The notes below the pieces were generated by a model. The model ran no database searches and was not told the origin of the DNA. It was given only the letters and a program-made list of their open reading frames with translations. The position numbers were made by a program, and so were the translations under genes. From an uncultured Luminiphilus sp. (lineage in GTDB: Bacteria; Pseudomonadota; Gammaproteobacteria; Pseudomonadales; Halieaceae): DNA of 64,000 nucleotides. Shown one piece after another: positions 46,918-55,531 of this stretch. Position 1 is the stretch's first letter; each line of letters starts with the position of its first letter. The stretch lies in contig CALSMP010000011.1 in assembly GCA_943787485.1 (NCBI GenBank), positions 1 to 64,000 of the forward strand, in the 5' to 3' direction.

Positions 46918-48422
46918 TAATATGTTGGCGCCACCGCCCCTAAATTGGCGTAGATGGTTTTGGTCTGCGTGTAGTACTCAATCGCCTGCAACCCGTTCTC
47001 TCGTCCCAACCCCGACTCATGGTAGCCCCCGAAAGGCACCTCGGGCGGCGTGACATTGTAGTCGTTAATCCAGACGATCCCTGCTTGCAGGGCATTGGCA
47101 ACCCGATGGGCCCGCGCAAAATCGGCCGTAAATACCGCCGCCGCCAAGCCAAAGCGCGTAGCGTTGGCTCGCGTAACCACCTCCGATTCACTCTCGAAGC
47201 CAAGCACCGTCATAAAGGGACCAAAAATCTCCTCCTGCACAAAAGGCAACTTATCGCCGGTGGCGGACACCACCGTCGGCGCAACAAAATAGCCTCCCTC
47301 GAGGCCCTCAACGGTGATTGCTTCGCCACCACAAAGCACCTCTGCCTCCGCCGAACTCGCGGCCAACGCCATGTAATGCATAACCCGCTCGCGTTGCTCC
47401 GCCGACACCAATGGCCCCATCTGAGTCGCAGGGTCAAAGGGGTTGCCGACCCGCAGTGCTCGGGTTTTAGCGACCACCCGAGACAAAAACGCTTCTTTTA
47501 GAGATTGGTGGACATAGACGCGCGTGCCATGAGAACAAACCTGACCGGTCGAATAAAAATTTCCCGCCATTGCCGCATTCACGGCGTCCTCAAGATGGCA
47601 GTCTTCGAAAACCACGATCGGCGATTTTCCGCCCAGCTCCAGCGTGACTTTTTTGAGATCGGCCGCGGCAGCAGCCATCACCCGCTTGCCGGTTTCCACC
47701 GACCCGGTCAGGGTGACCTTGGCAATATCGGGGTGGGATACCAACGCGCTGCCTGTTGCCGCAGCACCCTGTACGACATTAAAAACGCCGGAAGGGACGC
47801 CTGCTTCAGCATAAATTTCCGCCAGCCGCAGGGCCGTCAGCGGCGTTTGTTCCGCCGGCTTGAAAATCATCGCGTTGCCACAGGCTAACGCGGGTGCCGA
47901 TTTCCAGAGCGCTATTTGAATCGGATAGTTCCACGCACCTATGCCCGCGCAAATCCCAAGTGGCTCTCTTCGCATAATCGCAAAGGCTTCAGGCGGAAGG
48001 TCGATATGGGATCCCTGAATACCCTGAGCGATACCCGCATAATATTCGAGTACCTCGACCCCCGTGATGACATCGACCACCGATGTCTCCGCAATCGCCT
48101 TGCCGGTATCAAGCGTCTCGAGGGCGGCTAATTCATCATTACGCTCGCGCAACAGCGAGGCGGCGTTCCGCAAGATTTGCCCTCGCTGAGCCGCAGGCAT
48201 CGCGGACCACTGGGCAAAGCCACGCTGTGCTGATTCGACCGCCAGTGCGATCTCGGCATCCCCAGCAATCTCGACCTCACAGATCACCTCACCGGTCCCG
48301 GGATGGCGGGTCTCAAAACACGCACCATTGCTGTTGGACCGCAGCGCACCATCAATGAAGTTACGCTGTCGTGGCAGGGTCGTGGTCACATTCACATCGG
48401 ACAACTCATTGATTTCGGGCAT
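46917..48422 (-). CDS. betB: Betaine aldehyde dehydrogenase
   Basis: A 501-residue aldehyde dehydrogenase close to BetB. The NAD site is in FKPAEQTPLTALRLAE and TLTGSVETGKRV; the general base Glu is in VTLELGGKSP; the nucleophile Cys lies in STGQVCSHGTRVYV, which has the BetB-type flanks. It converts betaine aldehyde to glycine betaine. The ATG at 48422 has an AAGGAAAAAGA ribosome binding site, so the nine codons of open frame before it are left out. First gene of a four-gene operon with the phosphodiesterase, betA and the BCCT-like protein. No BetI-type regulator is nearby. Confidence 0.9.
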   Translation of the reverse strand: MPEINELSDVNVTTTLPRQRNFIDGALRSNSNGACFETRHPGTGEVICEVEIAGDAEIALAVESAQRGFAQWSAMPAAQRGQILRNAASLLRERNDELAALETLDTGKAIAETSVVDVITGVEVLEYYAGIAQGIQGSHIDLPPEAFAIMRREPLGICAGIGAWNYPIQIALWKSAPALACGNAMIFKPAEQTPLTALRLAEIYAEAGVPSGVFNVVQGAAATGSALVSHPDIAKVTLTGSVETGKRVMAAAAADLKKVTLELGGKSPIVVFEDCHLEDAVNAAMAGNFYSTGQVCSHGTRVYVHQSLKEAFLSRVVAKTRALRVGNPFDPATQMGPLVSAEQRERVMHYMALAASSAEAEVLCGGEAITVEGLEGGYFVAPTVVSATGDKLPFVQEEIFGPFMTVLGFESESEVVTRANATRFGLAAAVFTADFARAHRVANALQAGIVWINDYNVTPPEVPFGGYHESGLGRENGLQAIEYYTQTKTIYANLGAVAPTY

Positions 48423-48765
48423 TCTTTTTCCTTTTTGATAGACGCTCAAAGTACCCTCAACCCCACCGGCCGTCCACCCTCTTCAATCGGGTGAGGCCGC
48501 TTTTGACGGGCCGGGACCAAAGAATGGTAAGCCGTGAAAAATCATTTGTATTTTTCGCCTGGAAACTCTAGCTTTTGCCGGACTAATCGAAGGCTGGTGA
48601 GAACATGCTGGGCTCTAAGCTCCCGGTAAACACGAGTAACAGGTCCTCTGGGTTGTCGGCATGGGTAGGCGGCACAAGTCACCTGCGCGGATTGCCCGAT
48701 CGACTCACCGCACCTATAAAACCTACTCAGCGGCCCCGGCCCGACAGAAGTAAGGAACCGTTGCA
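48423..48765. other. Divergent regulatory region upstream of the bet operon
   Basis: About 340 bases between betB (minus) and the dioxygenase (plus). It holds an AT-rich stretch near 48535-48560 and a CTGGAAACTCTAGC segment, but no clear promoter pair or palindromic operator. A 54-residue frame at 48605 is treated as spurious. Confidence 0.4.
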
Positions 48766-49746
48766 GTGAATCAGCAACGGGTTCAGGTGCCCATCATCGA
48801 TCTGACTGCAGCCGATCAAACGGTGTCTATCGCGCTGGACCACGCCTTTGGCGAGATGGGCTTTGCCGTGCTAATTGGCCACGGTATTTCACCCAATGTG
48901 ATCACCGCCGCGCGCGCCGCGGTGGTGTCGTACTTTGAGCAATCCCTCGATCAGAAACTCCAAGATCGCATCAGGCGGGAAAATTATCGCGGATATATCC
49001 CGTTGGGTTTCTTCTCGCCCAACAGTGCCAGCCAAATCCCGGATCGTTATGAGGGATACAAGTTGCATCTTGAGGTCGACGCCGGTGATCCCATTTGCGC
49101 TGCCTGCGATCTGTACGGACCTAATAAGTGGCCCCGGTCTCAACCCCACATGCGCGCGGCTATCCTGAATTACTGGCGTGACTGTGATGCGCTGACCACG
49201 CGATTACTTAAGATCCTGGCCGGGATTTTACAAATCGATGCCACCGGCTTACTCGACGCATTCGATAAGTCGCTGACCAACATGACCTTGCTGCACTACC
49301 CCCCTCAGGATGCTAATGACTCAGGGGTAGGTATCCACGCGCACAAGGACACCGATGCGCTAACCCTGCTGGCGCCCGACCCCGTCGGCGGACTGCTTAT
49401 CAGGCCAAGGGATAGCGACGAATGGATTGCGATTGACGCGCCGGCGAACAGTCTGATCGTCAACATTGGGGATTTGTTGGAGCTTTGGTCGGGCGGGTAC
49501 TTCGTCTCCACGCCCCATAAAGTCATTAATCGGAGTGGCCAAGCGCGCTTCAGCTTCCCCTATTTCGCGGTGCCTCGCTTCGACATCGTGGTGTCGCCGC
49601 TGATCCCCCCGCGTTCCGGTTTCACCCGTTCAGCGGTTCCAGTCGGCGATGTCTCCCGGGAGGTCTGGCGAACAAACTGGCCCGATACCACACCCGGCGG
49701 TCAAGGATATGACCTGGGGACACTCACTGATTATGCAGATCCCTGA
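48766..49746 (+). CDS. Isopenicillin N synthase-like 2-oxoglutarate/Fe(II) dioxygenase
   Basis: A 326-residue oxygenase of the IPNS/2OG-Fe(II) family. The iron triad is H-x-D within GIHAHKDTDALTLL and a distal His in STPHKVIN; the 2-oxoglutarate anchor R-x-S is RFSFPYF. The N-terminal DIOX_N part reads VPIIDLTAAD and FGEMGFAVLIGHG. Start is GTG at 48766 after TAAGGAACCG. Substrate unknown; the surrounding genes for choline and carnitine suggest an N-methylated compound, but no direct evidence exists. Its 3' end overlaps the convergent GDPD gene by 16 bases. Confidence 0.8.
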   Translation: MNQQRVQVPIIDLTAADQTVSIALDHAFGEMGFAVLIGHGISPNVITAARAAVVSYFEQSLDQKLQDRIRRENYRGYIPLGFFSPNSASQIPDRYEGYKLHLEVDAGDPICAACDLYGPNKWPRSQPHMRAAILNYWRDCDALTTRLLKILAGILQIDATGLLDAFDKSLTNMTLLHYPPQDANDSGVGIHAHKDTDALTLLAPDPVGGLLIRPRDSDEWIAIDAPANSLIVNIGDLLELWSGGYFVSTPHKVINRSGQARFSFPYFAVPRFDIVVSPLIPPRSGFTRSAVPVGDVSREVWRTNWPDTTPGGQGYDLGTLTDYADP

Positions 49747-50513
49747 GGGTAAGCAGGGTCAGCGCGCAAAAAGTCCAGCATGGCGCCCGCCCGATCGGTC
49801 ATGATCAGCTCAACGCCCCAATCCAGCAGTCGCCGGCCGGCCTCAAGGTCGTTGACCGTATAACACCTAACCGCGAGACCAGCCTCCTTTATGCTTCTCA
49901 CCTGCCGCTCAGTGAGTGTTGTCCAGTCCAAATGAATCCCTTCCACTCCAAGTTCGCGACAAAAATCAATGGCATCCTCAGGCAGTTCCTCGACGTTAAG
50001 CGCCATGGGAAGGTGGGATAGCATCGGCCGCGCAATTTGGAGAAAGACTCGGTCGAAGGTGGAAAGTAGGTGGCGTCGCCCGTCGGCACCCTGAAGTGTT
50101 TCCGCGATCGCCTCAGCAAACCAGCTGCACCCCTCTTCCGTAGCATCGGGTCCGAGTTTTATCTCCCAATTAATGCTGGGCCTGTCGGAGGATGCTGTTT
50201 GCCAAGCCAGCAGGTCTGACATTTTCAGGGGCCGCTGGCCAGCAAATTCCGGTGACTTCCAGCTGCCCACATCCAGCGGGGAAAGGTCTTTCCATGTCAG
50301 ATCAACGACCCGTGCACTGCCCTCCGCCGTGCGACCCAAGACCAAGTCATGAAATACTGCGAGCGTGCCATCCGCCAACATCTGGATATCTGTCTCGATC
50401 CATCCAGCACCCGCCTCGGCGGCTTTCTGAAATGCCACGCGGGTATTTTCCGGATAGGCTTCACTGGCACCCCGGTGCGCACAGACAAAGGGTGACCAAC
50501 TCCCTACCGTCAC
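49731..50513 (-). CDS. Glycerophosphodiester phosphodiesterase
   Basis: A 260-residue cytoplasmic GDPD. The signature CAHRGASEAYPENT at the N-terminus, followed by ETDIQMLADGTLAVFHD, contains the catalytic His pair and the metal-binding Glu/Asp residues; E-I-K-L and the late YTVN and ELIMTD motifs complete the barrel. It cleaves glycerophosphodiesters such as glycerophosphocholine to glycerol 3-phosphate and the free alcohol. Starts with GTG at 50513, 28 bases after carnitine dehydrogenase, so it is probably the last gene of the carnitine operon and may release choline from imported glycerophosphocholine. Confidence 0.86.
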   Translation of the reverse strand: MTVGSWSPFVCAHRGASEAYPENTRVAFQKAAEAGAGWIETDIQMLADGTLAVFHDLVLGRTAEGSARVVDLTWKDLSPLDVGSWKSPEFAGQRPLKMSDLLAWQTASSDRPSINWEIKLGPDATEEGCSWFAEAIAETLQGADGRRHLLSTFDRVFLQIARPMLSHLPMALNVEELPEDAIDFCRELGVEGIHLDWTTLTERQVRSIKEAGLAVRCYTVNDLEAGRRLLDWGVELIMTDRAGAMLDFLRADPAYPQGSA

Positions 50514-50540
50514 GAAAGCTTGTGCTTAAGGTGGTCTGAC

Positions 50541-51506
50541 TCAGTCACCGGTGATGGCCAGCTGATTCAGGAATGCGCCGGCGGCGGCGTTCTCTGTCCG
50601 CAGCGCTTTGAGAAGTGCCACAAGATTTGCATCGCGCTCCGCCTCAAGTTCACTCACCGACCGACCTGCCGCCTGAGCATCGGATTGCTCGACAATGCGT
50701 GAGATGAGCTGGTCGTCGAGATCGGGCACATCCATGAGTTTGGTCCACGGCCACTGAAGACAGGGACCGAATTGTTCAAGAAAATGACGCATGCCTGCGG
50801 TTCCCCCCGCAACCCGGTAGGTTTCGAATAACCCCTTTTGTGCCCAGCGAAGGCCAAATCCATGGGTCATGATGTCGTCAATTTGCTCCGTCGTGGCCAC
50901 CCCGTCCTTGATCAGCCAGAGTGCTTCTCGCCACAAAGCTTCGAGCAAACGGTCGCCCACATGGGCAGGCACCTCCGCCTTCAGGAGAACTGGCTTCATG
51001 CCAATTTTCGTGAGCAACGACATCGCCCTGTCAGTGACGGCCGCCGTATTTACCGATGACGGAACACACTCAACGATAGGGAGTAAGTAGACCGGGTTAT
51101 AGGGATGGGCAACGAGAATCTGTTCTGGTCGCAGGGCATCCTGCTGCAACTCCGATGGCATGAACCCCGAAGTTGAGGAACCGATAACGGCTCCAACAGA
51201 ACACGCCGCCTGTATCTCTGCAAGGGTCGCGTGTTTGATTGGCAAACGCTCAGGCACCGACTCCTGAATCCACTCCGCCTCGGCGACCGCCTCTGCCAAC
51301 GTCGGGGCGATTATCAGTTCGCCACGAGGGGGCAGATGGTCATAAATTTCAGGCACCCAGCGCGCCGCCGTTTTGACCACCCGATTCACCACCTCGAGCG
51401 CCGCTGGGCTCGGATCATAGAAGTGCACCTGCCAGCCGTGGAGCAAAAACCGGGCAGCCCAACCGGCCCCGATTACGCCGCCGCCAATAATCGCTGCCTT
51501 TTGCAT
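50541..51506 (-). CDS. cdhA: L-carnitine dehydrogenase (3-hydroxyacyl-CoA dehydrogenase family)
   Basis: A 321-residue NAD-dependent dehydrogenase. The Rossmann loop IGGGVIGAGWAARF is at residues 7-20, and the catalytic core has SSTSGFMPSEL and H-P-Y-N-P-V-Y-L-L-P-I-V-E, the latter characteristic of L-carnitine dehydrogenases. It oxidises carnitine to 3-dehydrocarnitine. Some family members carry a fused C-terminal thioesterase; at 321 residues this one does not. Its ATG overlaps the BKACE stop by one base (TGATG), so both are translationally coupled. Lambda-crystallin-like dehydrogenases are the main alternative, but context favours carnitine. Confidence 0.85.
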   Translation of the reverse strand: MQKAAIIGGGVIGAGWAARFLLHGWQVHFYDPSPAALEVVNRVVKTAARWVPEIYDHLPPRGELIIAPTLAEAVAEAEWIQESVPERLPIKHATLAEIQAACSVGAVIGSSTSGFMPSELQQDALRPEQILVAHPYNPVYLLPIVECVPSSVNTAAVTDRAMSLLTKIGMKPVLLKAEVPAHVGDRLLEALWREALWLIKDGVATTEQIDDIMTHGFGLRWAQKGLFETYRVAGGTAGMRHFLEQFGPCLQWPWTKLMDVPDLDDQLISRIVEQSDAQAAGRSVSELEAERDANLVALLKALRTENAAAGAFLNQLAITGD

Positions 51507-52417
51507 CAGGGTGGATCCTGTCGAGTAAGATTGAGTTCCGCTCTGACCTCCGCCGGCGTCATGATGCCCACACCCATGGCTTCTACAATAGTCACTGCGC
51601 GCTCCACCAGTTCGGCATTGCTAGCAAGGCGACCCTTTTCGAGCCAAAGGTTGTCCTCCAAGCCGACTCGGACGTTGGCACCTGATAGCACCGCAGCGGC
51701 GACAAAGGGCATTTGATGGCGGCCAATGGAAAAAGCTGAATAGACCCAATCCCTCGGGATATTATTGACCATCGCCATCAGAGTATTGAGATCATCGGGC
51801 GCCCCCCAGGGGATACCCATACACAATTGCACCATCACTGGTGCGGGAATCGCCCCCTGCTCGACCAAGTGTTTAGCCAACCAAAGATGGCCGGTATCAA
51901 AGGCCTCAATTTCAATCTGTATTCCCAGCTTGGTCATGCGTCGGGCCATGTCATCAAGCATGCCGGGCGTGTTGGTCATCACATAATCCGCCTCGGCAAA
52001 GTTCATCGTGCCGCAATCGAGGGTCGAGATTTCCGGCAGACAGGCTTCCAAATGTGCGACCCGTTCGGCACCAGAGACCATGTCGGTACCTTCCGGATTA
52101 AGCGGTAGCGGCGAGTCGGGAGGACCAAATACAAGATCGCCCCCCATGCCCGAGGTTAGATTGATCACCACATCGACCTCGGATGCGCGAATACGTTCCA
52201 CGACTTCCCGGTACAAATGAACATCCCGGGCGGGCTTACCTGTCTCCGGATCGCGGACATGACAGTGCACGACTGCGGCGCCGGCGCGCGCCGCATCAAT
52301 GGCAGCCTCGGCAATTTGCGCCGGACTACGTGGGACTTTGTCGCTCCTGTCCTGGGTGCTACCCGAACCGGTCAAAGCCGCGGTAATAAATATCTTCTTT
52401 CGCATTGCTAGGGACAT
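51506..52417 (-). CDS. cdhC: BKACE (DUF849) 3-dehydrocarnitine cleavage enzyme
   Basis: A 303-residue beta-keto acid cleavage enzyme. The zinc motif HCHVRD (about residue 47), the TSGMGGD segment, the E-I-E-A-F-D strand and V-R-V-G-L-E-D-N near the C-terminus are intact. With acetyl-CoA, carnitine-pathway members turn 3-dehydrocarnitine into betainyl-CoA and acetoacetate. I start at the ATG at 52417, behind AAGGAACC; the frame opens at 52444. It is coupled to the carnitine dehydrogenase, which supports the substrate assignment. No betainyl-CoA thioesterase lies in the window. Confidence 0.86.
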   Translation of the reverse strand: MSLAMRKKIFITAALTGSGSTQDRSDKVPRSPAQIAEAAIDAARAGAAVVHCHVRDPETGKPARDVHLYREVVERIRASEVDVVINLTSGMGGDLVFGPPDSPLPLNPEGTDMVSGAERVAHLEACLPEISTLDCGTMNFAEADYVMTNTPGMLDDMARRMTKLGIQIEIEAFDTGHLWLAKHLVEQGAIPAPVMVQLCMGIPWGAPDDLNTLMAMVNNIPRDWVYSAFSIGRHQMPFVAAAVLSGANVRVGLEDNLWLEKGRLASNAELVERAVTIVEAMGVGIMTPAEVRAELNLTRQDPP

Positions 52418-52521
52418 GTCCGTCGGTTCCTTTTTGTGGTGCACGCAATTGTTGTGCCCGTGCTGCGATTGTTAGCGCAACACCGCACCTGTTATCCCAG
52501 TCGATTGACAAAGTTCCAAGG

Positions 52522-53736
52522 TCAAATACTCACTCCGCCACACTCACGATTCAGCGCCCTGGCTGTCGATAAGATTTCATCTCGATCAATATAAATACCC
52601 TGCAGGTGGCGGAGACCCTCTCCGGTAAACGCATCACGACCATGCAGAATACGGCGATTATCAAAGCACATGATATCGCCAGCGGAAAGCCGGAATCTCA
52701 ATTCGAAGCGGGGGTCATCCGCCAACTGGTGGAATCGTCGGAGCGCTTTATAGGCGCCATCAACGTCCTCATCGGGCATATCGGGAAAGGCACGCACCGG
52801 GTAAAACGCGCGTATTGTTGGGAGGGTATTACCGAGGGAATAGTCGATGATGGGCGCGGACCATCGGTGATCGATCCCCGGCCCCCGATTAAAAAAAACC
52901 CAGCGCCGGGTTGAGAGCAGCTCGAAATCTTCCGGGTAACTCTCGCGCAACTCTGCCACGATGGCAGCGCCGTCGGTTAGCGTCGAGCTGCCCCCTTCGG
53001 CCTCATTGATCAAACAGTGGAGAAACTGAAACCCCGGTGGTATTTCACGAGTCGGTAAATCCGTATGGGGACCCAGCCGATAACCAGTATTAGCGGTGGT
53101 ATTGGTTTTGGCATCACCCGCTAGCGTCACGTCGGCCCTAACATCCCAAAGCGGTCCAAAATTACTATCGCGCAGGGGTCCGATCACCTGCGCCAAGTCC
53201 TGTAAAAACCCCTGCTCGGTGGGTGCCCGAATAAGAAGACAGGCTCCGTGCAGCACCAGCTCATTTAGCATCGCCGCCCTCTTCTCCGGAACAGCTATGA
53301 CCTCTCGGGCGTCAAAGGTCTTGAGTTTGGGCAGGTCATCGGTAGTCCACACAGCGGGCACCGGCACCCAGCTGCTCGCTAGATGCTTACCATCGGCAAT
53401 GTGCCTCAGCCAGCCCGCGTGATAACAACTCAAGGCGTGATCAGGCTCCCACGAAATTTCCAGATGACCTTCAACGGTCATGGCGGCCGACGCAATAGCG
53501 AGGTCATCCGACAGTTCTGCGGGGTCGAGTAATCCTTCACGGGTTGCGGGGTCGATACCCCCGAGACCGAGGGCGTTTTCGCGCAGCCAGAAACGATGGC
53601 AATGAAGGCTCGCGCCGTCGGACCAGCGCAGGATAACACCCGTTTCGGTCAACGTGATATCAGCGATGGCTGACGGCTCATAGCTATAAAAATCGGGCGC
53701 CATCACCTGGCGGGGAGTATCAGCGGAGGAGTTCAT
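52522..53736 (-). CDS. Gamma-butyrobetaine dioxygenase-like (TauD family with DUF971-type N-domain)
   Basis: A 404-residue 2-oxoglutarate/Fe(II) dioxygenase of the BBOX/trimethyllysine dioxygenase group. The N-terminal domain (about residues 15-90) contains FWLREN but lacks the C-x-C-x-x-C zinc ligands seen in human and Pseudomonas BBOX (here A-L-G-L-G). The catalytic domain has H-T-D (about 223-225), a distal His in RRILHGR (about 365) and a following Arg (GLRHLQG). It would hydroxylate gamma-butyrobetaine to carnitine, feeding the two genes downstream. The phosphonate-linked homologue TmpA is an alternative. The ATG at 53736 has a GAGGGTGA ribosome binding site. Confidence 0.8.
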   Translation of the reverse strand: MNSSADTPRQVMAPDFYSYEPSAIADITLTETGVILRWSDGASLHCHRFWLRENALGLGGIDPATREGLLDPAELSDDLAIASAAMTVEGHLEISWEPDHALSCYHAGWLRHIADGKHLASSWVPVPAVWTTDDLPKLKTFDAREVIAVPEKRAAMLNELVLHGACLLIRAPTEQGFLQDLAQVIGPLRDSNFGPLWDVRADVTLAGDAKTNTTANTGYRLGPHTDLPTREIPPGFQFLHCLINEAEGGSSTLTDGAAIVAELRESYPEDFELLSTRRWVFFNRGPGIDHRWSAPIIDYSLGNTLPTIRAFYPVRAFPDMPDEDVDGAYKALRRFHQLADDPRFELRFRLSAGDIMCFDNRRILHGRDAFTGEGLRHLQGIYIDRDEILSTARALNRECGGVSI

Positions 53737-54092
53737 TTCACCCTCTTGCTCATCAGGCAATACCACTCGGCTATTAACAGGCTAACAGCACGTAATAGGC
53801 TAACAGCACGCAATAGCCTGGCAACACGCTCGAAGCGCCAACCATGCTGCGTCACACTGCTCCTGCGCCGCTCGCGTGCGACGACGAGATTACTTGATAA
53901 CGTTAAATTCCGGAAGCGTTAAATCACACTGGTAGAGCAGCCGATAAAGTCAACTTTGTGCTGGTCAGCCCAGCGTCAATGCTATGCTTGGTTAAGGCTC
54001 AGGTTTTTTATAGGCCCGTTGCTAGGACGCCATCAACGAAAGGCTATCTCTGGCTTCCTCAAGGTTCCCAAGGTCAAAGGAGTTCAAGGTTT
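53737..54092. other. Divergent promoter region of the carnitine operon
   Basis: About 355 bases between the BBOX-like gene (minus) and the M20 peptidase gene (plus). It contains the direct repeat at 53779 and an AT-rich stretch with GATAACGTTAAATTCCGG and a partial second copy (GGAAGCGTTAAATCACAC). The plus-strand open frame from 53958 lacks family similarity before the signal peptide. Confidence 0.5.
53779..53828. repeat. 18-bp direct repeat upstream of the carnitine operon
   Basis: Two adjoining 18-base units (AGGCTAACAGCACG followed by TAAT or CAAT) at 53779-53796 and 53797-53814, then a degenerate third (AGCCTGGCAACACG, 53815-53828). They lie 43 bases upstream of the BBOX-like start, a position suitable for regulator binding. 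Confidence 0.8.
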
Positions 54093-55517
54093 ATGCCCCG
54101 CCGATCCCGCTCTGCCCACGTCTTGTTACTGTGCGCGCTTCTCGCATCATCACCCGCTTTTGCCGTCGAGATCACCCCGGAGGCGATGGAACGCTACGGC
54201 AATATGGCGGAAGCACTTTTGCGCGATGGCGTAAGTCGCAAAACCGTGGCCGGCGCGGGCCACGTGCCAGCTTACGCAAATTTCCTTGCACAAAAGTTTC
54301 AACAAGCGGGCTTTCCGGAGCAAGACATTAAGGTCATCCCCTACGGCGAGACCGCGGCTCTGGTCGTGCGGTACCGCGGCGACGGGTCAAGCAACCGAAA
54401 AAGCATCCTGCTTTCATCCCACATGGATGTGGTGGGCGCCGACCCCGGCGACTGGGAGCGCCATCCCTTCGAACTTCAGGAGGACGATACCTTTTATTTT
54501 GGCCGCGGGGTTCTCGATAATAAATTTGACGTATCTCTGTTAACCACTCTCTTCGTTTGGTTGAAGGCTGAAGGATTTGTCCCCTCCCGGGATTTAATTA
54601 TTGCTTTCACCGGCGATGAGGAATCCTATCAAGAGACCGTCCAGCACCTGACAAATGAATTTCGCAATCTTATCGACGCCGAGTATGCATTGGTCGTCGA
54701 TGGTGGCGGTGGTGCGCTTGATGACACTGGCAAGGCCTTCCAATACCAGATTGGTTTTGCTGAAAAGACCTATGCCACCTTCAGTATGACCGCGCGAAAT
54801 CGAGGCGGCCACAGCTCCATGCCAAGACCGGACAACGCCATTTTCGATCTGGCGGCGGCCATCCAGCGACTTGAAATGCACACCTTTCCCGTGGAGACCA
54901 ATGAAATCACGCTGACTTACTTTGCCCGCACTGCCCCTTTCCTCGAAAACGAGGTTGGGGACGCCATGGCGCGATTTGCCGCCGATCCAAGCGACGAATC
55001 CGCTATTGAAACGTTGAGAGGCAAGCCCGAATACGTGGGCACATTAGGCACCACCTGCATACCAACCATGCTGGAGGCGGGGCATGCGGAGAACGCGCTG
55101 CCGCGTTCCGCAACCGCTACCGTGAACTGTCGTATTTTCCCGGGCAATAGCGTTGAGGACATTCAGCGTGAGCTGCAGGTGGTGGTGGGTAACTCCGCTC
55201 TCGAATGGGCGGTGGTGGGAACTCCCGTATCAAGTGACGCCTCACCTTTCAACCCCGAGGTAATAGACGCGGTAGCGACATCACTCGACCAAATTTATCC
55301 TGGCGTGCCGGTGATTCCCAAGATGGTATCGGGTACGACCGATGGCGCTTACTTTCGCGCTGCGGGCATCCCTAGCTACAGCCTCACCGGTATTTTTCTT
55401 AACCCCGCCGACAGCTATGCCCACGGCTTAAATGAACGGGTCCGCAAAGCCAGTATTCCTGAATCGCTTATTTTTTGGCGCTCAATGATAGCGCTGCTGG
55501 CGGGCCCTCAACAGTGA
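54093..55517 (+). CDS. Secreted M20 family metallopeptidase
   Basis: A 474-residue M20 dipeptidase/carboxypeptidase with a signal peptide (MPRRSRSAHVLLLCALLASSPAFA). Metal-site motifs are SSHMDVVGADP, GRGVLDNKFD, TGDEES and CRIFPGNS; the late GTTDGAYFR supplies another ligand region. The dimerisation (lid) domain lies in the middle. I chose the ATG at 54093 because AAGG lies seven bases upstream and the signal peptide begins there; the frame is open to 53958. Periplasmic. The substrate could be a peptide or an N-acyl amino acid. Confidence 0.84.
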   Translation: MPRRSRSAHVLLLCALLASSPAFAVEITPEAMERYGNMAEALLRDGVSRKTVAGAGHVPAYANFLAQKFQQAGFPEQDIKVIPYGETAALVVRYRGDGSSNRKSILLSSHMDVVGADPGDWERHPFELQEDDTFYFGRGVLDNKFDVSLLTTLFVWLKAEGFVPSRDLIIAFTGDEESYQETVQHLTNEFRNLIDAEYALVVDGGGGALDDTGKAFQYQIGFAEKTYATFSMTARNRGGHSSMPRPDNAIFDLAAAIQRLEMHTFPVETNEITLTYFARTAPFLENEVGDAMARFAADPSDESAIETLRGKPEYVGTLGTTCIPTMLEAGHAENALPRSATATVNCRIFPGNSVEDIQRELQVVVGNSALEWAVVGTPVSSDASPFNPEVIDAVATSLDQIYPGVPVIPKMVSGTTDGAYFRAAGIPSYSLTGIFLNPADSYAHGLNERVRKASIPESLIFWRSMIALLAGPQQ

Positions 55518-55531
55518 ATGTAGTTAGCGAC

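Noticed and set aside
48605-48769. A 54-residue plus-strand frame ending inside the start of the dioxygenase gene
   Set aside because: It has no ribosome binding site, its composition is not protein-like, and it stops across the GTG start with its own AAGGAA site. Treated as chance.
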